The position numbers and the translations under genes were made by a program. The notes below the pieces were generated by a model, which worked only from the letters and a program-made list of their open reading frames with translations, had not been told where the DNA came from and did not search any database. Below, in pieces: positions 1 to 8,111 of a stretch of DNA of 43,559 nucleotides; the stretch's first letter is position 1; every line of letters starts with the position of its first letter. Location of the stretch: assembly GCA_024281375.1 (NCBI GenBank), contig JAJSAD010000053.1, forward strand, positions 1 to 43,559. Reading direction: 5' to 3'. This stretch comes from Alphaproteobacteria bacterium (GTDB taxonomy: Bacteria > Pseudomonadota > Alphaproteobacteria > Caedimonadales > UBA9215).

Positions 1-2
1 CA

Positions 3-122
3 AAGCAATTTCGACAAACAATTTGGGATTTCTTTGATAATAAATGGCCAGAAATTTCTCATAAAATGATAGATAGAATTAACGATAATTTTCAGCGCCT
101 AAATCCAACTCTTTCAGTTTGA
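3..122 (+). mobile_element. C-terminal tail of a transposase (probably IS630-like), cut by the window edge
   Basis: An open frame enters from the left edge and ends at TGA 120-122, giving 39 residues. They begin KQFRQTIWDFFDNKWPE and end in LNPTLSV. The pattern of a basic residue, an aromatic-rich helix and a short tail resembles the end of IS630-type DDE transposases, but the catalytic part lies outside the window, so the family is a guess. Repeat B begins only 5 bases after the stop codon, so B could be part of this element's noncoding end. Confidence 0.5.
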
Positions 123-127
123 AACGG

Positions 128-173
128 TATATAATCCCTTTTTTTAAAAGTGACGAGTATCTCATCTATCCCC
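128..173 (+). repeat. Repeat B, copy 1
   Basis: About 46 bases starting TATATAATCCC, running through a T7 tract and GTGACGAGTATCTCAT to a CCCC end. The same sequence recurs at 396-457 and, inverted, at 42744-42805. This copy follows the transposase stop directly and is followed after a pyrimidine-rich spacer by palindromic repeat P copy 1. Confidence 0.85.
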
Positions 174-200
174 TTCCTCTCCTTAAAATCTCCTGCCTCT

Positions 201-280
201 CCCGCGTGATTTTTGACACATAGACATTTTTCATCGATATTTTGGACTATGAGTCAAGAAATTGGCAAAACTAAGGGCAG
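201..280 (-). repeat. Palindromic repeat P, copy 1
   Basis: The core runs from CCCGCG through GATTTTTGACA and ACTATGAGTCAAGAAATTGGC to AAGGGCAG. Its arms (GATTTTTGAC... and ...GTCAAGAAATT) are inverted repeats around an internal stretch containing ATCGATATTTT. I call the orientation of copies 4 to 7 plus, so this copy is minus. Confidence 0.85.
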
Positions 281-282
281 AA

Positions 283-395
283 AAGGAAGGAAAGGAAAGG
301 AAGGAAGAAGAAGGAAGGAAGAGGGGTGGAGGAAGAGGGGTGGAAGAAGAGGGGTGTGGAGGAAGAGGTGAGGTGTGGAAAGAGGTGAGGTGTGG
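283..395. repeat. Polypurine GGAAG/GAAGAGG low-complexity tract
   Basis: More than 100 bases almost entirely of A and G, with short units such as GGAAGGAAG and GAGGAAGAGGGGTGG repeated. It lies between palindromic repeat P copy 1 and repeat B copy 2. Open frames across it have extreme composition and no ribosome-binding site, so I do not call genes here. Confidence 0.8.
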
Positions 396-457
396 TTTGG
401 ATATATAATCCCTTTTTTTAAAAGTGACGAGTATCTCATCCATCCCCTAGGTACCCC
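396..457 (+). repeat. Repeat B, copy 2
   Basis: 62 bases from TTTGGATATATAATCCC to CCCCTAGGTACCCC. It is nearly identical, in inverted orientation, to 42744-42805; I see one clear difference (CTAGGTA against CTAGATA). Confidence 0.88.
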
Positions 458-501
458 CCCTTCCTCTCCTACCTCTCCCTCCCTTAAATCCACGTGTCTC
501 C

Positions 502-580
502 CCCACACGATTTTTGACAGATAGGCATTTTTTATCAGCATTAATGACCATTAGTCAAGAAATTGGCAAAACTAAGGGCA
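502..580 (-). repeat. Palindromic repeat P, copy 2
   Basis: Same element as copy 1: GATTTTTGACAGATAGGC, internal ATCAGCATTAATGAC, then AGTCAAGAAATTGGC and AAGGGCA. The internal segment is the ATTAATG subtype shared with copies 4, 6 and 7. A GGAAAGGAAG tract follows. Confidence 0.85.
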
Positions 581-685
581 GGAAAGGAAAGGAAGGAAAG
601 GAAGGAAGAGGGATAGGGATAGATTAAAAAGGAGGAGGGGCATTAAAAGGGAAAAGTATCTTTAAAAAAAACTTTCACCCCTCTT

Positions 686-1018
686 CTAAACTGAGGGGGG
701 TAAGTCATCAGGCCTGAGGTTGGCTTCGGCAATGACGGCTTTGATTTGATCATCAGTCATAGAAACTTTGATCATAAACATTTTTAAGATTTCTATATTC
801 TCAAAAGAACCATAACGTGATAATTGACTTAATACCCCCAGCGTTTTTCCATTAGATGTTAAGCGTATGAGATTTCCCTCAATAGAAATTTCACCTCCCT
901 TAAGAGGAAAAACTCTTGAAGGAATTTCTTCTTCTTCAATGGTTTTTAAACTTGCTTGTCCTATTCCAAGATAAAATAAGGGGATTAAAAAAATAGCGAG
1001 TAGATGTGTTTTTTTCAT
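686..1018 (-). CDS. Small secreted protein, unknown function
   Basis: This 110-residue protein starts with MKKTHLLAIFLIPLFYLGIG and QAS, a typical Sec signal peptide of about 22 residues. The mature part of about 88 residues is acidic near its start (EEEEIP), then has a short beta-rich stretch (GGEISIEGNLIRLTSNG) and a helical C-terminal half. I recognise no domain. The start is supported by the signal peptide and by a strong promoter 37 to 65 bases upstream. It stands alone between the repeat region and the patatin gene, which is read in the opposite direction. It belongs to the set of short exported proteins of unknown role seen along the window; a role in host interaction is only conjecture. 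Confidence 0.7.
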   Translation of the reverse strand: MKKTHLLAIFLIPLFYLGIGQASLKTIEEEEIPSRVFPLKGGEISIEGNLIRLTSNGKTLGVLSQLSRYGSFENIEILKMFMIKVSMTDDQIKAVIAEANLRPDDLPPSV

Positions 1019-1054
1019 ACAAATAGACCTGTTTATATTTTCACTTATATTTCT

Positions 1055-1083
1055 ATTCTATTTTTCATATGTTGTTTTGTCAA
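1055..1083 (-). promoter_or_regulatory. Sigma-70 promoter of the small secreted protein gene
   Basis: On the minus strand, TTGACA (1083-1078), a 17-base spacer and TAGAAT (1060-1055). Both boxes are near consensus. The start codon at 1018 follows after a leader of roughly 30 bases. Confidence 0.7.
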
Positions 1084-1178
1084 TATAGATAAGCATTAAT
1101 ATATTTTTAATTCCTTATAGTCAAAATTATTAATCTTTTCATGGTCGTCTAGAAAGAGGACGATGAGAGGAGCGTTTT

Positions 1179-2249
1179 ATGATCAGCATTAGTCTTTTTG
1201 TGTGTACCTTTGCCCTTTTGATATCAACTCATAGCTTTTCCTGTTCTAGACATCTTGCTCGTCTGGCAGCAGAAGAAAATTTGACAACTGTGCGTCTTTT
1301 AACTTTTGATGGCGGTGGAATGCGAGGGCTTATTTCCCTGAAAATTGCCGAAGAAATTAAAAGCCGATTGGGATGGGAATCTCTTTCCGATGGGGTGGAG
1401 TGGTTTGGAGGATCGTCGACGGGATCTATTGTTGCAACGGGTCTTGCCAATGGCCTGCCTTGTGAGCGTATGGAGAGCATTTATACAGATGAGGGGCCGA
1501 AAATTTTTGCTAAAAGTTGGTGGCGTAAGCTGTGGTCTTTTCGAGAAGAGCTTTATGATGATGCCGCTTTTGTCAGCTCTCTTCAGGGACATTTCCGGAA
1601 CAATACTGTTGAAACCTTAAGGCGCGACATTGTTGTTCTGACAAATGACATTGAGGGAGGAGAGGGAAGGGCGCCTGGCCCCATTGTCTTTAATTCGGGC
1701 TTAGAGGAGCAACAAAATATTCCTCTTTGGACAATTCCGCGTGCAAGCTCAAGTGCGCCTACTTACTTTAAACCTTTTTATGGATTTGCAGGTCATTCTT
1801 TGATTGATGCTGGGACCGTTGCTAATATGCCAACGCAAACGGCTATTGCTGCCATTCTTGAGCTTTATGATGATGAAATGTATAAAAAAGTGCGCGACAA
1901 TATTAAAATTGTTTCCATTGGAACGGGCATCATTGAAAAACCCATGAGCCGCAAAGAATCCCATAGCATGGGTTTTCTGGATTGGGCTCCTAAAATAACG
2001 CCCTTGATGATGCAAGATGCAACAAAGCTTCAAGTGGCTAATCTCGAGAGAACATACCGGGACAATTTTGTGCGCTTAGACCCTGTTCTAGGGCGCTCTA
2101 TTCGCCTTGATTCAGCGACACCCGGTGACTTTTCTTATATGGAACAGGTGTCTATGGACTATATTCATAGTGAATATGGAAATCAACAAATTGATCGTGC
2201 CGTCGAGTTATTGAGGGGAGAAACCCTTGCGGACTTTTCTATAATGTAA
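1179..2249 (+). CDS. Secreted patatin-like phospholipase
   Basis: This 356-residue protein should be a lipid acyl hydrolase of the patatin family, cleaving phospholipid acyl esters. An N-terminal hydrophobic segment (residues 3-19) looks like a Sec signal peptide. The oxyanion-hole motif DGGGMRG lies at 44-50, the nucleophile motif GSSTG at 78-82 (catalytic Ser80) and the dyad aspartate in DAG at 210-212 (Asp210), followed by TVANMPTQ as in other patatins. Both catalytic residues are present, so it should be active. Length fits single-domain bacterial patatins. The start has AGAGGAG upstream. Exported patatins are known effectors in intracellular bacteria such as Rickettsia and Legionella; that role here is inference. 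It stands alone, with a hairpin terminator just downstream. Confidence 0.9.
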   Translation: MISISLFVCTFALLISTHSFSCSRHLARLAAEENLTTVRLLTFDGGGMRGLISLKIAEEIKSRLGWESLSDGVEWFGGSSTGSIVATGLANGLPCERMESIYTDEGPKIFAKSWWRKLWSFREELYDDAAFVSSLQGHFRNNTVETLRRDIVVLTNDIEGGEGRAPGPIVFNSGLEEQQNIPLWTIPRASSSAPTYFKPFYGFAGHSLIDAGTVANMPTQTAIAAILELYDDEMYKKVRDNIKIVSIGTGIIEKPMSRKESHSMGFLDWAPKITPLMMQDATKLQVANLERTYRDNFVRLDPVLGRSIRLDSATPGDFSYMEQVSMDYIHSEYGNQQIDRAVELLRGETLADFSIM

Positions 2250-2263
2250 TTAATTTTTTTTAT

Positions 2264-2289
2264 AAGCCGGCAAATTTTACCGGTTTTTT
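2264..2289 (+). terminator. Hairpin and T-run after the patatin gene
   Basis: CCGG (2267-2270) and CCGG (2280-2283) pair around a 9-base loop, flanked by AA and TT that can extend the stem with a one-base bulge. Six T follow. Short but correctly placed 15 bases after the stop codon. Confidence 0.55.
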
Positions 2290-2358
2290 GCTGGAAAAAT
2301 GTTCCCATATCTTCTAGGATAAAGACGTTATATCAACTTCTGAAAAAGGGACGTTTTT

Positions 2359-3360
2359 GTGTCCTTAAAAAAGTTTTTTTCAAGTGCTTTGTGTGCCTTT
2401 TTTTCCATGGGCGTTTCCTTGGGGATTCTTGTTATTCTGAGTGGATGTAGTTCGACCTATTATGGGGCTGGGACGCCCATTGTGAAAAAGCATGCGAAGC
2501 GGGGATATAACAAATCTTACAAGATTAAAGGCAAGCGTTATTCTCCTCGAAAACAGTATGAATATTCTCAAACGGGGATTTCGTCTTATTACGGGGGGCG
2601 TGATGTGTTCCACGGTCGCAAAACCTCGACGGGCGAGCGTTTTAATAAAAATGGGATGACCGCTGCCCATAAGACCTTACCCTTGCCAGCGGTTGTGAGG
2701 GTGACGAATCTTAAAAATGGTCGCAGTCTTAAGTTGCGTATTAATGATCGGGGGCCTTTTGTGAAAGGTCGTATTATTGATGTGTCTGAAAAAGCAGCTA
2801 AATTATTGGGATTTCACCATGATGGGGTGACAAAAGTCCGGGTTGAGTGTTTGGTCGCGGAGAGTATGATGTTAGCGAGGAATTACAATCCTAAAAAATG
2901 TAATCCTTATACGGTGCATGGTCAGGGGGGGCATGGACCGACTTTAAGACAAACCGTTGGTCGGACCTTAAAACGTGTGGCGCGCGCGCCGGCACAAAAG
3001 AATACACAAGGAAATACACAAGGAAATACACAAGGAAATATTACTATTATTCCCCCCACAAAACCAAAAGGGTTCCAAGTTTATTCAACGGTGAATACTC
3101 GCCATATCCCTGGTGTGTTGGGGCGTGGGACTTATATTCAAGTAGGGACTTATAGTTCTGAGGTGAATGCCAAGAATTTTGCAACCAAGGTTGCTACACG
3201 CATGCGTGTTCCCTGTAAAGCTTACCCCCTAGAGAAAGCAGGAACACGATATCATCGGGTTTTGGTGGGGCCTATGCAGAGTAAGACTGCGACCACGAAA
3301 ATGATCCACGAGCTTAAGATTCGTAATGTAACCGATGCTTTTGTGGTGGTGCAAGATTAA
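2359..3360 (+). CDS. rlpA: RlpA septal lytic transglycosylase lipoprotein (DPBB and SPOR domains)
   Basis: This 333-residue lipoprotein should cleave glycan strands lacking peptide stems at the division septum. The start is GTG, with AAAAAGGGA upstream. The signal peptide ends in the lipobox LSGC (lipidated Cys30). A double-psi beta-barrel domain spans about 70-165, with the hallmark INDRGPF at 128-134 and a nearby IIDVSEKAA. A SPOR domain at about 255-333 (starting TYIQVGTYSS) binds denuded septal peptidoglycan. Between them is a basic linker with three exact copies of the 12-base unit AATACACAAGGA (from 3001), giving NTQG repeats that may vary in number. It is followed closely by dacC and tmk, an arrangement common in alphaproteobacteria. 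Confidence 0.92.
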   Translation: MSLKKFFSSALCAFFSMGVSLGILVILSGCSSTYYGAGTPIVKKHAKRGYNKSYKIKGKRYSPRKQYEYSQTGISSYYGGRDVFHGRKTSTGERFNKNGMTAAHKTLPLPAVVRVTNLKNGRSLKLRINDRGPFVKGRIIDVSEKAAKLLGFHHDGVTKVRVECLVAESMMLARNYNPKKCNPYTVHGQGGHGPTLRQTVGRTLKRVARAPAQKNTQGNTQGNTQGNITIIPPTKPKGFQVYSTVNTRHIPGVLGRGTYIQVGTYSSEVNAKNFATKVATRMRVPCKAYPLEKAGTRYHRVLVGPMQSKTATTKMIHELKIRNVTDAFVVVQD

Positions 3361-3380
3361 ATAGAAAAGAGAACGAGAGA

Positions 3381-4508
3381 ATGATGAGTCGACACCTATA
3401 TGCTTTCTTTTTAATGGGGCTCCTCGCCGTTACTGTTGAGGCCCGTCCCTTTAAGAGCGAAGCGAGAGAAGCTATTTTAATTGATCTCACCACGGGGACA
3501 ATTCTTTATGAGAAAGAGGCCGATAAGCTTGTGCCGCCCTCTTCCATGAGTAAAATCATGACGGTTTATATGGTATTGACTGAACTTAAGAAAGGTCGCT
3601 TGAGCTTAGAGGATACCTTTCAAGTCAGTAAAAAAGCCTAGAAAATGCGAGGGTCTCGGATGTTTATTCGCGTGAATAGCGATGTGACGGTCTCTGATCT
3701 TTTGCGAGGGGTGATTGTTCAATCGGGTAATGATGCGGCTGTTACTTTGGCGGAAGGGGTTGCCGGTTCTGAGAGTGTTTTTGTGGACATGATGAATGAA
3801 AAGGCCCAGGAAATTGGGGCCAGAAAGTCTCATTTTGTCAATGCGACCGGTTGGCCTCACCCAGACCACCAAATGACATTGCGGGATATTGCGGTGATTG
3901 CCACGCGAACCATGATGGATTTTCCGGATCACTATGGCATGTATAAGGAAAAAGAATTCACTTACAATAATATCAAGCAACCCAATCGTAATCCTTTGTT
4001 GTTTACAAATCTTGGGTGTGATGGCTTAAAGACAGGTCACACGGACCTTGGCGGGTATGGGTTGGTCGCCTCAACACTTCAGAAAAATCGCCGCCTTTTG
4101 ATTGTCGTGAATGGTTGTAAGAATAAGAAACAACGGGCATCGGCCGCTAAGCGCTTGATCCAGTATGGGTATCGTGCTTTTGCCAGTACGGTGTTATATT
4201 CGGCCGGACAAGTTGTTGAAGAGGCCGATGTGTGGATGGGGACAAAAAATAAGGTGCCCCTTGTGTGTCAGTCGGATATTGCCATTACCATACCGCGCTC
4301 TCTTATCAAAGATATTCAAGTTGAAATTGTTTATAAAACGCCGTTGCAAGCCCCTGTTCATGTGGGCGACCCTGTGGCGAAAATCATTGTAAAAATCCCT
4401 GGTAAACCCGATAAAGAATACCCCTTGATTGCGGGGGATGAGTCTGGAAAAATGGGCTTCTTTTCCCGGATAGGGTCGGCCTTTAATTACCTTGTGTTTG
4501 GAGGATAA
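3381..4508 (+). pseudogene. dacC: D-alanyl-D-alanine carboxypeptidase gene interrupted by one in-frame TAG
   Basis: The frame encodes a serine DD-carboxypeptidase (PBP5/6 type) that trims peptidoglycan pentapeptides. The signal peptide covers about residues 1-21. The catalytic SMSK is at 55-58, SGN at codons 115-117 and KTG at codons 217-219. Reading stops at TAG 3639-3641 (codon 87) within SKKA-stop-KMRGSRMF, where family members have a tryptophan, so a single TGG to TAG change explains it. Everything after it stays in the same frame to TAA at 4508. The piece before the stop has only the first catalytic motif and could not work; the rest has no signal peptide. Read-through, a pseudogene or a sequence error are all possible. 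It sits between rlpA and tmk. Confidence 0.88.
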
Positions 4509-4514
4509 AACTAG

Positions 4515-5183
4515 ATGAGTCAGAAACATCAACCCGTCTTTATTACCTTTGAAGGCGGCGAAGGAGCCGGGAAATCGACGCAAATTAAACGTATTTCCGC
4601 TTACTTAAAAGAACGTAATATCCTTCATACCTTAACAAGAGAGCCAGGAGGCACGGCGTTAGCGGAGAAAATTCGGGATCTCCTTGTGAAGGGCAAGGCG
4701 GATTCCATGGACCCGACGACGGAATACCTTTTGTTTAGTGCGGCGAGACGACATCATATTGAGCGTGTTATTAAGCCCGCCCTTGCGAAAGGAGAGTGGG
4801 TTTTGTGTGATCGTTTTTATGATTCATCCTATGTATATCAGGGCCTCTCCCCTAAAAAGGAGCGTGCTTTGAATCTTGATTTTATGGACCGTGTTTATAC
4901 AGAAATTGCGGGAGAGGGTTTTAAGCCTGATTTGACTTTTATCTTTGATATTGATCCCGAGATTGGTTTAACCCGTGCAGGTAAGCGCAGTAAATTGGAT
5001 GCGTCCACCCCAGAGGAAAACCGTTTTGAATCCAAAGGCCTCGCGTTCCATAATCGTATTCGCCAAGGCTTTTTAAGGGTTCAAGCTAATAACCCCGATC
5101 GATGTTCCTTGGTGGATGCAACGGGAACCCCCGACCAGGTTTTTCATCACATCCGTATGGTTCTGGAAGACTCTTTTATTTAG
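4515..5183 (+). CDS. tmk: Thymidylate kinase
   Basis: This 222-residue enzyme phosphorylates dTMP to dTDP with ATP. The P-loop GGEGAGKST is near residues 14-22, followed by the REPGG motif that binds dTMP and by CDRFYDSS, the DR(Y/F) motif. A LID stretch (GKRSKLDASTPEENRFE) precedes the C-terminal helix. Length is typical. The gene starts 6 bases after dacC with GGAGGATAAAACTAG upstream, so it should be translated from the same transcript. It works downstream of ThyX (18789-19754) in dTTP supply. In many alphaproteobacteria holB follows tmk; here an opposing secreted-protein gene does. Confidence 0.95.
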   Translation: MSQKHQPVFITFEGGEGAGKSTQIKRISAYLKERNILHTLTREPGGTALAEKIRDLLVKGKADSMDPTTEYLLFSAARRHHIERVIKPALAKGEWVLCDRFYDSSYVYQGLSPKKERALNLDFMDRVYTEIAGEGFKPDLTFIFDIDPEIGLTRAGKRSKLDASTPEENRFESKGLAFHNRIRQGFLRVQANNPDRCSLVDATGTPDQVFHHIRMVLEDSFI

Positions 5184-5202
5184 AAGAGGCTTTTTCTTCT
5201 GG

Positions 5203-5239
5203 GACAACTTCAATCATCTCCGACAACTTCAATCATCTC
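5203..5239. repeat. 19-base tandem duplication at the 3' end of the opposing gene
   Basis: The unit GACAACTTCAATCATCTC occurs at 5203 and 5222, period 19. As 19 is not a multiple of three, it shifts the frame of the minus-strand gene and gives the present ending VVGDD. Without one unit the frame would read VVPEEKASSK and stop about 28 bases further on. Confidence 0.85.
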
Positions 5240-6676
5240 TGACAAGTTGATAAGTTCTGGAAGCGAGAGTGTTTGTGTTGATCCTATAAGCTCACTTGTC
5301 GCATTGGGGGCAAAAATGTCCAAGTCTTTGAAATGTTTCAGAGCAAAAAGGAAATGGATCAGTGTTGGGTGATAATGCCCACTATTATTGTTGATAAAAG
5401 TAATTTTTCCATTGGTAACTGCTATCCAACCCGCGCAGGCAAGATCATTACCCTCAAAAAGATGATGGTGGTTTGAGATCACTGCGCAATCTTTTTCATC
5501 TGAGTGAATGCGCAATTCCCCCTCAAGGTTCAACGCCCAGATCATTTTTTTCCCTTTTGGTGTGTGTGTCATTCCTGCTAGTGGAGGGAGGGTGTCCTCT
5601 AAGGGTGTAGTGAGAGGCACTTCATCGCGTGTGATTTGACCGTCCTCAAAATGGACATCTAAAAGTTCTGGAAAGATTTTCACAAGATTAGGATCATCCT
5701 GAAAGCAAGATAGAAATTCTCCAACAACACCATGGGTTGTTGAGGAATCTAGCTGGGAACCTGTAAGTTGCTTTAACAACATGTTTTGAAAAGCTGTTTC
5801 TATATCAAAATCTTTAGGAAGCATACCGTTGGATGCCATACTTTCCCCAAGAAAAACATCGCTGGTTTCTAAGGAAAGCCCCATGGTTGTCCCTGTTATA
5901 TGAAAGCGTTTTTCTGCAAAATGCATAAAATCATGGGTAAGGCGTGCGCGTTCTATTTTATCGTTATTATCTGCTTCTAAGTCGTCTATGAGGCTGATGA
6001 GGTCCTCAGAGTTGTCGTAACCTAATTTCACAGCAAGTGTTTTGAAAAATGTGTCCATGTCTTTGGGAACAAAAGTCATTCCAGGGGGAGAATGACAGGA
6101 GACAGCCCCCATGAAAGAGGTGTCAAAATGGATAGAAGCATCAATACAGTGGTCGGAATCTAGTTCAATAAAACCGCCCAAGGGGCTAAAATCTAAAAGG
6201 AGACCTGAGTCCCCTTTGTTGAGGGACATATTATGGTGTTGGATGAATTTCACAAGAAAAGCATTGTGGGAGGCTTTCTTTGAGCCCTCAATGTAATCTC
6301 GGAGATCATGTTCAGTCACCTTTTTGGCTGATTTTGTGTTGAAAAGCTGTGCAATAGTCGCAAGAGGAAGCATGATTTCAGGTGATTCTGTATTCATGAT
6401 CCAGCTTTGAATCGTCGTAAAATCGGGGCCAATGCCAATTTTGTGGGCATAGGCGTTTAAGAAAGTGAGTGTCTCAATATTTTCGCGGCGGGTATCTGAC
6501 AATTTTTGAAAATAATCAAAGTCTTCCATCAGTTGATGGGAGGCCTCCGCGGTAAGGCGAAAAGGTAATTTAGGGGAGGTTGTCTCTGTATTCTCAGGCA
6601 ATTCTGACGCGTGAACAGGTATCGCATTTAGAAACAAAACTGACAGTATAAATGTAAATATTTTTAGAAAATTCAT
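5210..6676 (-). CDS. Large secreted protein, unknown function
   Basis: I prefer the ATG at 6676, giving 488 residues beginning MNFLKIFTFILSVLFLNAI, a good signal peptide ending near HASE; a TTG four codons upstream is possible but less likely. The mature protein is acidic and mostly helical in its first two thirds. It contains HTGs such as HDFMHFAEKRFHITGTTMG, and the C-terminal third has a beta-rich stretch (KKMIWALNLEGELRIH) and an HNHHLFEGN-like region. I recognise no family. The sequence from HPTLIHFLFALKHF onward ends in a C-terminus altered by a 19-base tandem duplication. It converges on tmk, and its promoter lies in the short gap after the M48 gene. Confidence 0.75.
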   Translation of the reverse strand: MNFLKIFTFILSVLFLNAIPVHASELPENTETTSPKLPFRLTAEASHQLMEDFDYFQKLSDTRRENIETLTFLNAYAHKIGIGPDFTTIQSWIMNTESPEIMLPLATIAQLFNTKSAKKVTEHDLRDYIEGSKKASHNAFLVKFIQHHNMSLNKGDSGLLLDFSPLGGFIELDSDHCIDASIHFDTSFMGAVSCHSPPGMTFVPKDMDTFFKTLAVKLGYDNSEDLISLIDDLEADNNDKIERARLTHDFMHFAEKRFHITGTTMGLSLETSDVFLGESMASNGMLPKDFDIETAFQNMLLKQLTGSQLDSSTTHGVVGEFLSCFQDDPNLVKIFPELLDVHFEDGQITRDEVPLTTPLEDTLPPLAGMTHTPKGKKMIWALNLEGELRIHSDEKDCAVISNHHHLFEGNDLACAGWIAVTNGKITFINNNSGHYHPTLIHFLFALKHFKDLDIFAPNATSELIGSTQTLSLPELINLSEMIEVVGDD

Positions 6677-6710
6677 AAAAAATCTCAATTATTAAATTTC
6701 GTATATTATT

Positions 6711-6739
6711 TATTTAATAACTGTTGATAAGAAAGTCAA
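6711..6739 (-). promoter_or_regulatory. Promoter of the large secreted protein gene
   Basis: On the minus strand, TTGACT (6739-6734), a 17-base spacer and TAAATA (6716-6711). It occupies most of the 67-base gap after the M48 peptidase gene, suggesting separate transcription. Confidence 0.6.
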
Positions 6740-6743
6740 GTTC

Positions 6744-8096
6744 TTAACTATTTTTCTTTTCAGCCATAACCATTTCAACGATATCTTTGGCGCGGATGAG
6801 GGCCGTTTTGTCTTTGGTGAGGTGCAGAGCTCTCTTGGCTTGAGAGAGAGCTTGGTCGGGATCCGCAAGGGTGAGGGCTTTTTCAGAAAGGGCGAGGGCC
6901 GATAGTCCCTGTTTTCCTTGCTTGCCATAAATCACGGCCAACAAATGCCAGGCCATGGGGTTCTTGTCTTCTTTTTGAAGGACAATATGCAGTTCTTTAA
7001 AGGCCTCTTGGAGGTTGGCATTTTTTCGTTCCATAAGAGCTTGTACCATGGACAAACGAATGAGAGCGCTACGGGGGGCAAGGGCCACAGCCTTTTTATA
7101 GGTTACGTAGGAGTCTTCTATTTTGCCATTTTCAAAGAGAATTTGCCCTTTGAGTTCATGGAGGTAAGCATCCTTAGGGTTGATTTTCAGGAGCGTCTCA
7201 AGCTCTCTCATGCTGTCGTTCAGACTGCCCTGGCGATAGTAGGCAATGGCCCGGGCATAACGATCAAGGTAGCTTGTTTTGGAGGGAGGGTGTTGCATAA
7301 GCATGGTCATGGGCGATGTCATAAAGGCCTTAATCTTAACGACCATGCGTTTGAAACGCTCATAAAGATGGCTTGGGAGAGGTTTGCCAGGTTTTTTCAG
7401 TTGAGAAATAGCACTATCCAGCATCTCAACACGGAGACTGGAGAGAGGGTGGGTGCGCATATAAGCATCTTGACGATCCACGCTGCGAAGCTCTTGTTTG
7501 GCGAGGTAATTCATAAAGCTGGAAAGGCCTTTGGCGGTCCATCCCAATTGATCCAAAAAGCGCACAGCGGCTTGATCGGCAGAGGCTTCTTGGCCTTGGC
7601 TATAGTGCATAAGAGAACCCATGGCCAGCTGTTGTCCGGCCAGAATGGTCCCCAGAGCCGCATCGGTAGACCCCGCAATACCGGCCACAATACCAAGGGC
7701 CATAGAAGCCATAGCAATAATAGAGGAACGCCGGATGCTATCTTCAAAACGCGCCACATGCCCTAAGGCTAAGTGGCCGGTTTCGTGGGCAAGGACCCCA
7801 ACCACCTCATCGAGGGTTTTTGCTTTTGTAATGAGGCCGGTATTAATAAAGATCGAGTAATCAAGGCTGGCTGCCGCATTAATCTCGCTACTGGCGACGA
7901 TATAAAGGTTGAGATGCTTTGGATCGAGACCGGCGATCTTAAAAATAGGCACCATAATTTCTTGGAGAATAGCCTCAATTTCACTATCTCGGATGATGTT
8001 ACCCTCTCGGATATCCGGAGCGCTTTGGGCAGCATTCATCATCAGTAAAAGAGTAAATAGGAACGATGTTATTCTCTTTAAAAAAGTCATCTTCAT
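6744..8096 (-). CDS. Periplasmic M48-family zinc metalloprotease with TPR-like repeats (BepA-like)
   Basis: This 450-residue protein carries a signal peptide (residues 1-26, ending NAAQSA). The M48 catalytic motif is HETGH at 104-108, with the third zinc ligand likely Glu170 in GQEASADQAAV. A hydrophobic helical stretch (about 124-160) lies between. From about 270 onward are TPR-like helices (ARAIAYYRQGSLNDSMREL and later units). This layout matches BepA-type periplasmic proteases, which control outer-membrane protein quality. It lies 15 bases downstream of rne on the same strand and is probably cotranscribed, an order common in alphaproteobacteria. All zinc ligands are intact. Confidence 0.9.
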   Translation of the reverse strand: MKMTFLKRITSFLFTLLLMMNAAQSAPDIREGNIIRDSEIEAILQEIMVPIFKIAGLDPKHLNLYIVASSEINAAASLDYSIFINTGLITKAKTLDEVVGVLAHETGHLALGHVARFEDSIRRSSIIAMASMALGIVAGIAGSTDAALGTILAGQQLAMGSLMHYSQGQEASADQAAVRFLDQLGWTAKGLSSFMNYLAKQELRSVDRQDAYMRTHPLSSLRVEMLDSAISQLKKPGKPLPSHLYERFKRMVVKIKAFMTSPMTMLMQHPPSKTSYLDRYARAIAYYRQGSLNDSMRELETLLKINPKDAYLHELKGQILFENGKIEDSYVTYKKAVALAPRSALIRLSMVQALMERKNANLQEAFKELHIVLQKEDKNPMAWHLLAVIYGKQGKQGLSALALSEKALTLADPDQALSQAKRALHLTKDKTALIRAKDIVEMVMAEKKNS

Positions 8097-8111
8097 CCTA
8101 AGAAAGAAATC

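Noticed and set aside
231-541. Open frames across the left repeat region
   Set aside because: They span repeats P and B and polypurine tracts, have extreme composition (P/S/L runs) and lack ribosome-binding sites.
6918-7766. Long plus-strand frame (282 codons) opposite the M48 gene
   Set aside because: Fully antisense to a well-supported protease with an intact HExxH motif; composition (H, G, R-rich) is that of a shadow frame.
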